DNA of 64,000 nt from an uncultured Clostridia bacterium (GTDB taxonomy: Bacteria; Bacillota; Clostridia; Oscillospirales; Ruminococcaceae): positions 48,791 to 112,790 of the forward strand of contig CANQPB010000002.1 in the NCBI GenBank assembly GCA_947625615.1, in the 5' to 3' direction. A model generated the notes under the pieces. It searched no databases. It worked only from the letters and a program-made list of their open reading frames with translations, and was not told the DNA's origin. The position numbers and the translations under genes are program-made. Below are positions 28,265 through 37,262 of this stretch, piece after piece (position 1 is the first letter of the stretch; every line of letters begins with the position of its first letter).

Positions 28265-30883
28265 TCAAACATTGCTGATTATATCTTCAATTAGCTCCCG
28301 AAGCTCCTTGTCCGAAAGCTCGTCTATATTTGTCTTTTTAAGCTTTGATATCGCCGCGCTGTCGTTTATCGTTTCAAACGAGACCTGGCCGCTCTCCTCG
28401 CGTTTTGCGGCAGGGGCCTTCGTTTCAAGACCGGAAAGTATTGTTTTTGCGCGGTTTATAAGCTTAGGCGGGAGCCCCGCGAGCTTTGCAACTTCGATTC
28501 CGTAGCTCTCGTCAACTCCCCCGCGGACGATCTTGCGCAAAAATCTCACGCCGTCTCCGCTTCTTTTGACGGCTACGCTGTAATTCAGCACGCCGTCCAC
28601 CTCGCCTTCAAGGCCGATAAGCTCGTGGTAATGGGTGGCGAAAAGGGTCTTGCAGCCGATAAGCTTCGGGTCGGCGATATATTCCGCGACGCTTCTTGCG
28701 ATGCTTATGCCGTCGAATGTCGAGGTGCCACGTCCCACCTCGTCGAGGACGACAAGGCTGTTTTTGGTTGCGTGTCTGACTATTTCGGCCACCTCGCTCA
28801 TCTCCACCATAAAGGTAGACTGCCCGGCGGTGAGATCGTCGGAAGCCCCGACGCGGGTGAATATCTGATCCACTACGGAGATTTTTGCGTAATCCGCCGG
28901 AACAAAGGAGCCTATCTGCGCCATCAGAACGATAAGCGCCACCTGTCTCATGTAGGTGGATTTGCCCGACATATTAGGCCCGGTGATTATCGCCATGCGG
29001 TTCGAGCTGAGATCAAGGTAAGTGTCGTTCGGGACGAAGACCTCGTCTTTAAGGGTGAGCTCAACTACCGGGTGGCGGCCGTTTTTGATGTTGATAACGC
29101 CGTCTATCGCGATGTCCGGCTTGACATAGTTGTTTGAAAGCGCGGTCTGCGCAAACGAGCAGAGAACGTCTAAAACCGCGAGAGAAACGGCGGTGCGCTG
29201 AACCGTCTGCATTCTGTCGGCGATAAAGTCCCTGACCCCGGCAAAGAGCTCCGCTTCAAGGGCGGAAATTCTTTCCGAAGCGCCGAGGATCATCTCCTCG
29301 GTGTTTTTAAGCTCCTCGGTAACAAAGCGCTCGGCGTTTGCAAGGGTCTGCTTTCTTATGTAATCGGGCGGCACAAGCTCGTAATAAGATCTTGTCACCT
29401 CGATATAATAACCGAAAACGCGGTTGTAGCCTATTTTAAGGTTTCTTATTCCGGTGCGGTCGCGCTCACGCTCGACTATCTCCTGAATTATACCCTCGCC
29501 GTTGTTTTTAATATCGCGAAGCTTGTCGAGCTCCTCGCTGTAGCCGTCGCGGATAACCCCGCCCTCTTTGTATGTAGACGGCGGATCTTCGACTATGGCG
29601 CGCTCGGTGAGCTCATATATATCGGTTAGGGGGTCTATTTCGGAATTCAACTCTTTTAAAAGCTGAGATTTCATTCCGCCCAAAATTTCCTTGATCTCGG
29701 GGAGCTTTTTCGCGGTCGCGCAGAGCGCCCTGATATCGTGGGGCGAGGCGGTTTTATACATTACCCGGGTCATGAGGCGCTCGAGATCGTATACGCCGCT
29801 CAGGCTGTCGCATATGCTGCCGAGCTCGGAGCCGCTTTCGGTAAGTTCCTCGACGGCGTCGAGGCGCTGCATTATTCTGAACGGGCTGAGAAGCGGCTGC
29901 TCGACAAAGGATCTGAGCATTCTCTTGCCCATCGAGGTCTTAGTTCTGTCGAGCACCCAAAGGAGCGAGCCTTTTTTCTCTCCCGTTCTCATGGTTCTGA
30001 CAATTTCAAGGTTGGTTCTTGCGGTGTAGCCTAAATTCATTACCTGCTCGCCGTCGTGCTGCGTTAGCGAGGAAAACCTCGACACGCCGACGCACTGGGT
30101 GTCGCGGATATATCCGCAGAGGGCGGCTACGGCGCATAGAGCGGGATCTTCGTCAGAAAGGCCAATCGATTTAAAGCTTTCGGCGGAAAACTGCCGCAAA
30201 ATGTCCTCGCGGCGGTATATGGGATCGAATTCCATTTCCTTAAGAATGCTGACGCCGGTTTTAAGCTTGTCTCTGACAAAGCTTATTATCGGCCCGGGAG
30301 CAGTGAACGACGGCTGGCAGATTATCTCCGCGGGGCTGAATCTTGCAAGAAGATCGATTATCTGCCGCTCGGTGTCGCGTCCGGTTACGCGAAAAAGATG
30401 CGCCTCGCCGGTGGACATGTCCGCCATGCAGACATAGGCGTCCGAGCCTGAGATGTATACCGACGCGAGCCAGTTATTAGAGCCTTCGTCCAAAAGATCG
30501 CTTTCAATAAGCGTTCCGGGGGTGACGATTCTTATGACGTCTCGCTTGACTATCCCCTTCGCCTGGGCGGGATCCTCCATCTGCTCGCAGATGACGACGT
30601 TATAGCCGTTTTCTATCAGCTTTTTGATGTAGGTCTCGCAGGCGTGAAAAGGCACGCCGCACATCGGGGCGCGTTCCTCAAGACCGCAGTCCTTGCCTGT
30701 CAGCGTTAAATTCAAAACCTCCGACGCAACATAGGCGTCGTCAAAGAACATCTCGTAAAAATCCCCGAGACGGAAAAAGACTATCTTATCCTTATGTTTC
30801 AGCTTGAAATCGACATACTGCTTCATTCCCTGTGAAAGCTTTGTTATGTCGACGTCCTTCAACAACATGGCCAAACGGTTCAA
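28265..30883 (-). CDS. mutS: DNA mismatch repair protein MutS
   Basis: An 872-aa protein. The mismatch-binding domain has FFRLGDFYEMFFDDA (Phe-x-Glu motif). The ATPase has Walker A GPNMSGKSTYMRQVALIVL, Walker B VVLDEVGRGTSTFDG and ATHYHEL. The C-terminal helix ends SDKELRELIEDI. The start is uncertain: the frame opens at TTG 30883 right after AGGGG, and TTG 30874 or ATG 30868 further in are possible. It lies 19 nt after ylbF. Confidence 0.97.
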   Translation of the reverse strand: MNRLAMLLKDVDITKLSQGMKQYVDFKLKHKDKIVFFRLGDFYEMFFDDAYVASEVLNLTLTGKDCGLEERAPMCGVPFHACETYIKKLIENGYNVVICEQMEDPAQAKGIVKRDVIRIVTPGTLIESDLLDEGSNNWLASVYISGSDAYVCMADMSTGEAHLFRVTGRDTERQIIDLLARFSPAEIICQPSFTAPGPIISFVRDKLKTGVSILKEMEFDPIYRREDILRQFSAESFKSIGLSDEDPALCAVAALCGYIRDTQCVGVSRFSSLTQHDGEQVMNLGYTARTNLEIVRTMRTGEKKGSLLWVLDRTKTSMGKRMLRSFVEQPLLSPFRIMQRLDAVEELTESGSELGSICDSLSGVYDLERLMTRVMYKTASPHDIRALCATAKKLPEIKEILGGMKSQLLKELNSEIDPLTDIYELTERAIVEDPPSTYKEGGVIRDGYSEELDKLRDIKNNGEGIIQEIVERERDRTGIRNLKIGYNRVFGYYIEVTRSYYELVPPDYIRKQTLANAERFVTEELKNTEEMILGASERISALEAELFAGVRDFIADRMQTVQRTAVSLAVLDVLCSFAQTALSNNYVKPDIAIDGVINIKNGRHPVVELTLKDEVFVPNDTYLDLSSNRMAIITGPNMSGKSTYMRQVALIVLMAQIGSFVPADYAKISVVDQIFTRVGASDDLTAGQSTFMVEMSEVAEIVRHATKNSLVVLDEVGRGTSTFDGISIARSVAEYIADPKLIGCKTLFATHYHELIGLEGEVDGVLNYSVAVKRSGDGVRFLRKIVRGGVDESYGIEVAKLAGLPPKLINRAKTILSGLETKAPAAKREESGQVSFETINDSAAISKLKKTNIDELSDKELRELIEDIISNV

Positions 30884-30902
30884 CCCCTATCTGAATGAGG
30901 AA

Positions 30903-31307
30903 TCAGTGGCAGCCGCCGCAGGTAGAGCAGCTTCCGGTGCAGCCCGAGGCGGGCTCGCAGGTGGCGGGATCCTCTCCGCTGACGGACAGCGTGATTATCC
31001 CGTTTACCCTCACCATAAGGTCGTCAAACGCCGACTTTGCATCGTTATAAGCCATCATGTTCTGATTCGACATTATCTCGGCGTAAAGATCGCGGATCTT
31101 AAGATTCATCTGAGAGATCTTGTCCTGATCCTTGTCGGTCTTCGACATTTCGCGGTTGAGCTGCATTCTTTGCATGTTGAATTCGCCTATCATCTTCTGA
31201 AGGCTTTCATCGGCGTCGTTTTTCTCCCTTGCCGCATTGTAGGCAACATAGCGGGCGTCCGCCTGAATCGCTTTTCCGAGTTCCCGTGTGATTTCAATGA
31301 CATCCAT
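30903..31307 (-). CDS. ylbF: YlbF/YmcA-family regulator with Cys-rich tail
   Basis: A 134-aa all-helical protein of the YlbF/YmcA (com_ylbF) family, recognised from VIEITRELGKAIQADARYVA and the following MIGEFNMQRMQLNREM. The C-terminus adds a cysteine cluster CEPASGCTGSCSTCGGCH: six Cys and a terminal His in the last 18 residues. In Bacillus the YlbF-YmcA-YaaT complex stimulates RNase Y and phosphorelay and carries iron-sulfur clusters, so a metal-binding tail is plausible. It lies upstream of mutS, with a divergent promoter region towards dnaD. Confidence 0.85.
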   Translation of the reverse strand: MDVIEITRELGKAIQADARYVAYNAAREKNDADESLQKMIGEFNMQRMQLNREMSKTDKDQDKISQMNLKIRDLYAEIMSNQNMMAYNDAKSAFDDLMVRVNGIITLSVSGEDPATCEPASGCTGSCSTCGGCH

Positions 31308-31351
31308 AGCTGTATCCTCCGTAAAAAAATATACTTATCGCAATTATAGCC

Positions 31352-31380
31352 AGTATAGCACAATCTGTTGAAAAATACAA
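31352..31380 (-). promoter_or_regulatory. Possible sigma-A promoter for ylbF-mutS-mutL
   Basis: On the minus strand, TTGTAT (31375-31380), a 17-nt spacer and TATACT (31352-31357), with a second AT-rich box TATAAT just downstream (31343-31348). The -35 match is weak. GGAGG precedes the ylbF ATG. Confidence 0.4.
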
Positions 31381-31426
31381 GTACATTTTCTCTAAATATT
31401 GAATTTTTGAAGTATAAAAAATTATG

Positions 31427-31455
31427 TTGAAAAATGTCCCGCACTGTGATATACT
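31427..31455 (+). promoter_or_regulatory. Sigma-A promoter for dnaD-dnaI
   Basis: On the plus strand, TTGAAA (31427-31432), a 17-nt spacer and TATACT (31450-31455), followed 30 nt later by the dnaD ATG with GGGGG upstream. It is divergent from the ylbF promoter. Confidence 0.65.
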
Positions 31456-31485
31456 TAAAATATCTTCGCAATGGGGGCGTTTTAT

Positions 31486-32457
31486 ATGAGCATTACCCTT
31501 AATTCCTCGGGGTGGAAAAGATTTTTTTCGGTGCCGTGCGCGCTTGTCGACAGCTACATAAAGCTTGCCGACGGCCCCGCGCTTAAGGTGTTTTTATATC
31601 TTATCTCCTGCGAGGGAGCGCCCGACGAGGAAAGCGTCGCAAAAGCCGTGGGGATCACCCGCAACGAGGTGGACGACGCTATATGCTTCTGGAAGCAGCT
31701 CGGGGTGATATCAGGCGGCGAAATTACATCGCCAATGCCCGCGCAGCCTGCAGAGCCGGCGATTAAAGAAAATGAGGCGGCTTTAAACGAACCCAAAACA
31801 GGCGCGGTTAAAATAGTTCACGCAAGCTATGCGCCAAAGGATATTGCGGGAATGCTTAAAGAGGACGCCGTTTTAAAGGAGCTGTTTTTGGAGGCGGAAA
31901 AGACCCTCGGGCGGATACTCAGGCACGCCGATCACGAAACGCTTATAAGCCTTCGGGACTACTACGGCTTCGACGAGCCGTCGATAGTTTTGATTCTCAG
32001 CTACTGCTCCGGCCTCGGCAAAACCTCGGCAAGATATTACGAAACCGTTGCGAAAGGCCTCTTTGAAAAGGGCGTTACGGAATTTCACGCCATCGAGGAC
32101 GAATTTGAAAGAATGCGGGAACAGTTCGGCTATGAAAACGAATTCAGGCGCGTTTTGGGGCTTGAAACCAAGCTCACATCAAGGCAGACGGAATATGCAA
32201 ATTCCTGGCGGAGTATGGGCTTCGGGCTCGATATGATAGCGCTCGCTCGGGAAAAATGCGTCGACAACCTCAATAAGCTGTCATTCCCGTATATAGACAG
32301 AATAATGCGCTCGTGGTCTGAGAGCGGGATATTTACCCCCGACGCCGCTAAAAACGAAAACAAGCCGCAAAAGGCGAAGTCAACCGAGCGCTCGTTTGAT
32401 ATCGACGAATTCGAAAGCTTCACTCTGAACGGCAAAAAGGAGGGAACCCCGGAATGA
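31486..32457 (+). CDS. dnaD: DnaD-domain replication initiation protein
   Basis: About 323 aa from ATG 31486 (MSITLNSSGW) with a G-rich ribosome site at 7 nt; an in-frame start at 31471 is less likely. An N-terminal winged-helix region (LKVFLYLISCEGAP, VAKAVGITRNEVDDAICFWK) and two DnaD-like C-terminal segments (DYYGFDEPSIVLILSYC, EKCVDNLNKLSFPYIDRIM) are visible, with the YIDRIM-type end of the DnaD/DnaB2 motif. Such proteins remodel origin DNA and help load the helicase. It overlaps dnaI by 4 nt, so the two probably work together. Confidence 0.85.
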   Translation: MSITLNSSGWKRFFSVPCALVDSYIKLADGPALKVFLYLISCEGAPDEESVAKAVGITRNEVDDAICFWKQLGVISGGEITSPMPAQPAEPAIKENEAALNEPKTGAVKIVHASYAPKDIAGMLKEDAVLKELFLEAEKTLGRILRHADHETLISLRDYYGFDEPSIVLILSYCSGLGKTSARYYETVAKGLFEKGVTEFHAIEDEFERMREQFGYENEFRRVLGLETKLTSRQTEYANSWRSMGFGLDMIALAREKCVDNLNKLSFPYIDRIMRSWSESGIFTPDAAKNENKPQKAKSTERSFDIDEFESFTLNGKKEGTPE

Positions 32458-33458
32458 AATATTCGCAGGAAGTAATTAAGCGGGCATACGACGAGCTCGA
32501 CAAAAGAAGAGCAAAAGCCGCCGCTATACAGGACGCCCACGTCGAGGACGTCAGAATAAACTACCCCGAAATATTCGGGATATACAGCGAGATAGTCTCG
32601 ACTAAGGACAGGCTCGCCGAGGTTATACTTTCCCGCGGAGAAGACGTCCGCGCGGGCATTGAAAAGATACGCCGGGAAAATCTTAAAAATCAGAAAGCGC
32701 TCAAGGACGCCCTGAAAAGGTTTTCTCTCCCGGAAAAATATCTTGAGACGCAGTATTTCTGCCCGCTGTGCTGCGACACCGGCGTTAGGGAGGGCAACCG
32801 CTGCGAATGCGTCACCGAGCTGCTTGACAGGTATGAGGTCGAGGCGCTCAACGAGCAGTGCCGCATAAAGCTGCACAGCTTCGCGGAATTCGATCTCACA
32901 TATTACCCCGAAAGCTTTACATACCGCGGAAACGTCATCAACGCAAGGGAAAAAATGGCGGACAACCTTAAATTCTGCATGGATTACGCAATAAATTTCA
33001 GCGAGAGCTCGCCGGGGCTGTTCATGTACGGCGCAACCGGCCTCGGAAAGACTTTTCTTTCCGGCTGCATCGCTAAGGAGCTTTTGAACCGAGGCTACAG
33101 CGTGGCGTTCGATTCGATATTAAACTATCTTTCTGATATCGAAGACAGGCATTTTAACAAGACCGACGCCGAAGCCCCCGACACCCTGCAGATACTTCTC
33201 AACGCCGATCTCGCTATTTTGGACGACCTCGGAAGCGAATACAAGACCGCGTTCAGCTCGGCGACGGTGTATAACATAATAAATTCCCGCCTTAACATGG
33301 GTAAGCCCACCGTGATAAGTTCGAACCTGACTATGGAGCAGCTTGCGGAAAAATATGACGACAGGATAATTTCCCGGATAATGGGTATGTTCTACACGGT
33401 GCGCTTCTTTGGTGAGGATATTAGGCAGATCAAGCGCAGAAAAGGCGTGTTTGTATAA
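32454..33458 (+). CDS. dnaI: DnaI/DnaC-like helicase loader ATPase
   Basis: 334 aa. The first about 150 residues are helical with a zinc-binding cluster (FCPLCCDTGVREG then CEC) like that of DnaI. The AAA+ domain has Walker A GATGLGKTFLSGC (about residue 184) and Walker B LAILDDLGSE, then a sensor region with NLTMEQLAEKYDDRIISRIM. It loads the replicative helicase DnaC/DnaB at origins or forks. It is cotranscribed with dnaD and followed by a terminator. Confidence 0.9.
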   Translation: MKYSQEVIKRAYDELDKRRAKAAAIQDAHVEDVRINYPEIFGIYSEIVSTKDRLAEVILSRGEDVRAGIEKIRRENLKNQKALKDALKRFSLPEKYLETQYFCPLCCDTGVREGNRCECVTELLDRYEVEALNEQCRIKLHSFAEFDLTYYPESFTYRGNVINAREKMADNLKFCMDYAINFSESSPGLFMYGATGLGKTFLSGCIAKELLNRGYSVAFDSILNYLSDIEDRHFNKTDAEAPDTLQILLNADLAILDDLGSEYKTAFSSATVYNIINSRLNMGKPTVISSNLTMEQLAEKYDDRIISRIMGMFYTVRFFGEDIRQIKRRKGVFV

Positions 33459-33465
33459 ATTATCA

Positions 33466-33498
33466 AGGCCGCCGGCAAAAGCCGACGGTCTATTTTTT
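33466..33498 (+). terminator. Intrinsic terminator after dnaI
   Basis: Stem CCGCCGGC (33469-33476) with GCCGACGG (33481-33488), one mismatch, AAAA loop, then TCTATTTTTT. It lies 8 nt after the dnaI stop. Confidence 0.7.
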
Positions 33499-33501
33499 GC
33501 A

Positions 33502-33532
33502 TAAAATCACCGCCCGCAAACTATGCAGGCGG
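33502..33532 (-). terminator. Intrinsic terminator after tRNA-His
   Basis: On the minus strand, stem CCGCCTGC (33525-33532) with GCGGGCGG (33510-33517), one G-U pair, followed by TGATTTTAT. It lies downstream of the tRNA gene. A second small hairpin (GCCGAA and TTCGGC) lies between it and the tRNA. Confidence 0.55.
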
Positions 33533-33565
33533 CTAAATGCCGAAGAGATGTTCGGCTCAATAAAA

Positions 33566-33643
33566 TGGGGTGGATAGTCGGACTCGAACCGACGATCTTC
33601 AGAACCACAATCTGACGCGTTAACCAACTACGCTATATCCACC
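33566..33643 (-). tRNA. tRNA-His (anticodon GTG)
   Basis: A full cloverleaf on the minus strand. Acceptor GTGGATA pairs with TATCCAC; the D-loop has AGTTGGTTAA, the anticodon stem-loop CAGATTGTGGTTCTG has anticodon GTG, and the T-loop is GGTTCGAGTCC. An extra G at the 5' end (position -1, complement of base 33643) faces the C discriminator, the identity mark of tRNA-His. CCA is encoded (33566-33568). It stands 75 nt downstream of manA. Confidence 0.97.
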
Positions 33644-33717
33644 GTATCCGCGCTTTCAAGCGCGAATCGTATTATAACATACCTTGATGTAAAAATCAAG
33701 CCCTTTTAAAAATTTTT

Positions 33718-34671
33718 TTACACTTGGCTTAAAAGTATCTCCGCGCTGCCGCAAAGAACCGTTTTTACTCCCGCCGGCACAAACAGGCTGGAGCCTTTTT
33801 TTAGTTCAAGTTCGCCGCCCTCCCAGATTACTTTTGCCTCTCCCGAAAGAACGACCGCCGAGACAAAGCCTTCGCAGTCGACGGTATATTCGCCGTCGAG
33901 CTTAAGCGCATGCGCCGTAAACAGCGGGCATTCGGCAAGAAGCCTGATTTCGCTGTCTCCCGACTTTAAGACCTTTCCGACAGCGCCGTAGGGAACCGTA
34001 GGCGGCTCAGTTTTTGTGACGTCGAGGGCCTTATCTATATGGAGCGCTCTCGGCTTGCCGTCGGCGCCGAGACGGCCGTAGTCGGAGACGCGGTATGTGG
34101 TGTTGGAATTCTGCTGAACCTCGGCTATAAGGATCCCCTTTCCTATCGCGTGAAGCGTCCCCGCCGGGATAAAGAAGACGTCTCCCTTTTTCACCGGCAC
34201 GAAATTGCAGACCTCCTCGATGGTGTTGTCGCGGATCCTCTTTTCAAATTCCTCCCTGCCGATTTTCTTAGTAAGGCCGTAGATGAGCTGCGCGCCCGGC
34301 TCGCAGTCGACGACATACCACATCTCGGTCTTTCCGAATTCCCCCTCTACGCGCATGGCGTATTCGTCGTCGGGGTGAACCTGCAAAGAAAGCCTGTCGC
34401 AGGCGTCAATTAGCTTTATAAGAAGCGGAAAATAGGGAAAAGCCGCCGCTTTTTCGCCTATTGCGCTCTTCCCCCAGATTTTTATGGCCTCGGAAAGCGT
34501 TTTGCCGGCGAGCTCGCCGTTTAATATCAACGATTCGCCGTCCTTGTGGCAGGCGAGCACCCAAGCCTCCGAGACCTTTTCAAGGTCGGTCTCAAAGCCG
34601 TATTCCTCCTTGAGCCTTTTTCCGCCCCATATGTAGTCTTTCAAAGGCGCTTTCAATAAAACGGGATACAT
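33718..34671 (-). CDS. manA: Mannose-6-phosphate isomerase, class I
   Basis: A 317-aa cupin-type phosphomannose isomerase: PLLIKLIDACDRLSLQVHPD (zinc ligands Gln and His in QVHPD), FFIPAGTLHAIGKGILIAEV, and the Tyr/Arg substrate region TTYRVSDYGR. It interconverts mannose-6-P and fructose-6-P. It is the last gene of the long minus-strand run and is separated by 25 nt from the U32 gene. Confidence 0.93.
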   Translation of the reverse strand: MYPVLLKAPLKDYIWGGKRLKEEYGFETDLEKVSEAWVLACHKDGESLILNGELAGKTLSEAIKIWGKSAIGEKAAAFPYFPLLIKLIDACDRLSLQVHPDDEYAMRVEGEFGKTEMWYVVDCEPGAQLIYGLTKKIGREEFEKRIRDNTIEEVCNFVPVKKGDVFFIPAGTLHAIGKGILIAEVQQNSNTTYRVSDYGRLGADGKPRALHIDKALDVTKTEPPTVPYGAVGKVLKSGDSEIRLLAECPLFTAHALKLDGEYTVDCEGFVSAVVLSGEAKVIWEGGELELKKGSSLFVPAGVKTVLCGSAEILLSQV

Positions 34672-34696
34672 AAACTTTACCTCCTATATATCAAAT

Positions 34697-35926
34697 TCAT
34701 TCGGCCTTTGCGCGAAGAATCGTTCCCGCCGGCAACGTAACGCCGCATTTGAGTTTATAGCGCTCGGCGGCCTTGTTGGCGGCCTCAGCTTCCTCGCCGC
34801 AGGAATCAATGATTTTTTCCGCCGTGAGTTTTATCGGCATTTGGCCGGGAAGGACGGCCTCCAACACGTCGCCCTTAAAAAAGCGGTTTCTCTGCAAAAT
34901 GTCAAGATACTCCCCGTCCGATCCCTCGACTACGGCGGCAAATTCGTAGCCCCGGACATATCCGCCGTTTTGGGTGTTCTGCGAGGGAGGGTTGTCCTCA
35001 AAATAAAACCCTGTCGAATACTCGCGGTGAGAAATTTTTTCGGTCTCGTCGGTTATCCATTCCGGGAGCTTTTCGCCGGGGTGAATGCAAAACCAGTCGA
35101 CCGCCGCACGGTAGGCGTTAGTTATCACCGAAACATAGTAAGCCGACTTTGCCCGGCCCTCTATCTTAAAGCTTGAGACGCCCGCCTCGGCAAGCCTGTC
35201 GAGATATTCAATGACCCTTAGATCCTTGGCGTTGAGAATATATGTTCCGCCGTCGGCCTCCCCTATCGGGAAATAGACGCCCTCGCGGGTCTGCTCCATC
35301 AGCGCATAGCTCCAGCGACAGGGCTGGGCGCATTCGCCGCGGTTGGCGTCCCGCCCGGTGAGATACTGCGACAGAAGGCATCTTCCCGAAAACGAAACGC
35401 ACATCGCCCCGTGCACAAAGGCCTCTATTTCAAGCTCGGGCGGGGTTTTGTCGCGGATAGTGCGTATTTCGTCGAGGGAAAGCTCCCTTGCGAGGACTAT
35501 CCTTTCGGCGCCCATTTTATAAAATTCACAGGCGCTCTTATAGTTCACCACCCCCGCCTGGGTGGATATGTGGATAGCGACGTCGGGTGCATATTGTTTT
35601 AACAGGCTCATCACCCCGATATCGCTGACGATAAACGCGTCGACGCCGGCTTCGGAGGCCTCTTTTGCAAATGCTTCAAGGCCGTCGAGCTCGCGGCTGT
35701 GCAAAAGGGTGTTGCAGGTAAGATACACCTTTTTCCCCTTTTCGCGGGCGAGCCGGCAGGCCGAAACAAGCTCCTCCTGCGTGAAATTTTCCGGGGCGGA
35801 TCTCATTCCGTAATTCTTTTTTGCAAGATATACCGCGTCGGCGCCGAACATAAGCGCCGCCTTAAGGCACTCCATGTCCCCCGCAGGGGCGAGCACCTCG
35901 GGTCTCAGTCCCGCTTTTGCGCTCAT
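34697..35926 (-). CDS. U32-family peptidase-like protein (tRNA hydroxylation TrhP type)
   Basis: A 409-aa U32 protein. An N-terminal TIM-barrel-like part starts PEVLAPAGDMECLKAALMFG. The U32 signature lies at EAFVHGAMCVSFSGRCLLSQ with the Cys-rich NRGECAQPCRWSY, and FKIEGRAKSAYYVS follows. The C-terminal beta domain is short. TrhP-type members (YegQ/YrrO) make 5-hydroxyuridine at tRNA wobble position 34 and carry iron-sulfur clusters. The assignment to TrhP rather than another U32 subgroup rests on length and motif and is tentative. It overlaps mltG by 4 nt. Confidence 0.85.
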   Translation of the reverse strand: MSAKAGLRPEVLAPAGDMECLKAALMFGADAVYLAKKNYGMRSAPENFTQEELVSACRLAREKGKKVYLTCNTLLHSRELDGLEAFAKEASEAGVDAFIVSDIGVMSLLKQYAPDVAIHISTQAGVVNYKSACEFYKMGAERIVLARELSLDEIRTIRDKTPPELEIEAFVHGAMCVSFSGRCLLSQYLTGRDANRGECAQPCRWSYALMEQTREGVYFPIGEADGGTYILNAKDLRVIEYLDRLAEAGVSSFKIEGRAKSAYYVSVITNAYRAAVDWFCIHPGEKLPEWITDETEKISHREYSTGFYFEDNPPSQNTQNGGYVRGYEFAAVVEGSDGEYLDILQRNRFFKGDVLEAVLPGQMPIKLTAEKIIDSCGEEAEAANKAAERYKLKCGVTLPAGTILRAKAE

Positions 35927-37245
35927 ACGCCTATACCTGCCGCTTCCTGGTTTGCAAGCTGTTCTTCATAGGTCTCGGCGTAGTAGAATTTCCCGTCCTG
36001 GTCGGAGCAGAAATAGTAGTAGGAATTCTCCGCGGGATAGAGTGCCGCCTCAATAGCCGCAAGCCCGGGATTGCATACCGGGCCGACGGGCAGGCCGGTA
36101 CAGACATAGGTGTCGTAGGCGTCGTACATCTCCTGATAGGAAATGGAGGACATCGACTTTATAAACCCGACGTATTTGTCGGTGGCGTTGGACTGGAGCC
36201 GTGGGTAATCCCCGGGATTGTTCAGGCGATTATAGAACACCGCGGCGATGTTTTTCATTTCTTCCGCATTGCCTGATTCAAGCTGCAAAAGCGAAGCCAT
36301 TGTGATGACCTGATCGAGGGTGTAGTTCATCTCCGTCGCCCGTGCGATTATATCCTCGCTCAGAACGGAATCGGTGTGCTCCTTTATCTTCTTGACTATA
36401 TTGTAGACCGAATCGCCGACGTAAAATTCATAGGTGTCGGGGAAGAGGTAGCCCTCGTACTTGTAGAATTTCAGGCTCGAGGAGCTCACCCTCGATTCGA
36501 AGCCGAGGCCGTAGACGTTGTTGTTAAATGCGAAGATGAATTCCTCGGCGTCGCAAACTCCGTTTTCCTCAAGAAGCTCGGCAGCGTCGTAAAGGGTGAT
36601 GCCCTCGATAAAGGTGACGGTGACCGTTTCGTGGGCCTCGCGCGCCTCTGAGAGAAGATCAATAATCTCCCAGTAGCTCATCGAAGGCTCGACGTCGATA
36701 TCGCCGGGATATACCGCTCCGCCGCCGCGAAGCTTCAGCTTTGCAAACTGCGTAAACACCTCGGGATATTCTATTATCCCGTTTTCGGCGAGATAGTCGG
36801 CTATCTGCGGGACGTTCCAGCCGCTTTCAATATAAAGCGTGAAGGAATTGTTGTTCGTGTCGAGACCCAAAAAATCGCGGCCGACGACGATTACAAACAA
36901 AGATATTATAACCGAGGTGCACAAAACGAGCGTGGCCAAAACCAGCCCACCGTAGGCAGAATAGTTTGCCTTGCGCACCTTTTTTTTGCGAGGCTTCTGC
37001 TCCGGCTTATTCTCGGGAGCCGTTGCCGGGGCTCTTTTTACCTTGGAAAAATCCGCCGCTTCCGAGCTTGAAAGCCTTATCGTCTTTTCTGCAAAATCCT
37101 CAAGCTCCTCCTGACGGGCGGTCTCGCCCAAATCTTCGGAGGAGGACTGAGGCTCCTTCAAGGCCTCGGCTGCGGGCTTTTCGACGCCGGTATCTTTTTT
37201 CGAAAGAATGTCCGCAAGGTATTTATCGAATATTTCGTCTTTCAT
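35923..37245 (-). CDS. mltG: Endolytic murein transglycosylase MltG
   Basis: A 440-aa protein with an unusually long, charged, Pro/Ala/Lys-rich cytoplasmic N-terminus (about 95 residues). One membrane segment follows (LVLATLVLCTSVIISLFVIV), then the YceG domain: ESGWNVPQIADYLAENGII (LysM-like), FPDTYEFYVGDSVYNIVKKI, and the catalytic region SLLQLESGNAEEMKNIAAVF with the active Glu, YNRLNN next. It cuts nascent glycan strands. It lies 17 nt after the DJ-1 gene. Confidence 0.93.
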   Translation of the reverse strand: MKDEIFDKYLADILSKKDTGVEKPAAEALKEPQSSSEDLGETARQEELEDFAEKTIRLSSSEAADFSKVKRAPATAPENKPEQKPRKKKVRKANYSAYGGLVLATLVLCTSVIISLFVIVVGRDFLGLDTNNNSFTLYIESGWNVPQIADYLAENGIIEYPEVFTQFAKLKLRGGGAVYPGDIDVEPSMSYWEIIDLLSEAREAHETVTVTFIEGITLYDAAELLEENGVCDAEEFIFAFNNNVYGLGFESRVSSSSLKFYKYEGYLFPDTYEFYVGDSVYNIVKKIKEHTDSVLSEDIIARATEMNYTLDQVITMASLLQLESGNAEEMKNIAAVFYNRLNNPGDYPRLQSNATDKYVGFIKSMSSISYQEMYDAYDTYVCTGLPVGPVCNPGLAAIEAALYPAENSYYYFCSDQDGKFYYAETYEEQLANQEAAGIGV

Positions 37246-37262
37246 TGATTTTTCCTTTCGGG

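Noticed and set aside
31308..31470. Small gene in the ylbF-dnaD intergenic gap
   Set aside because: AT-rich, no ribosome site with a following open frame; it is explained by divergent promoters.
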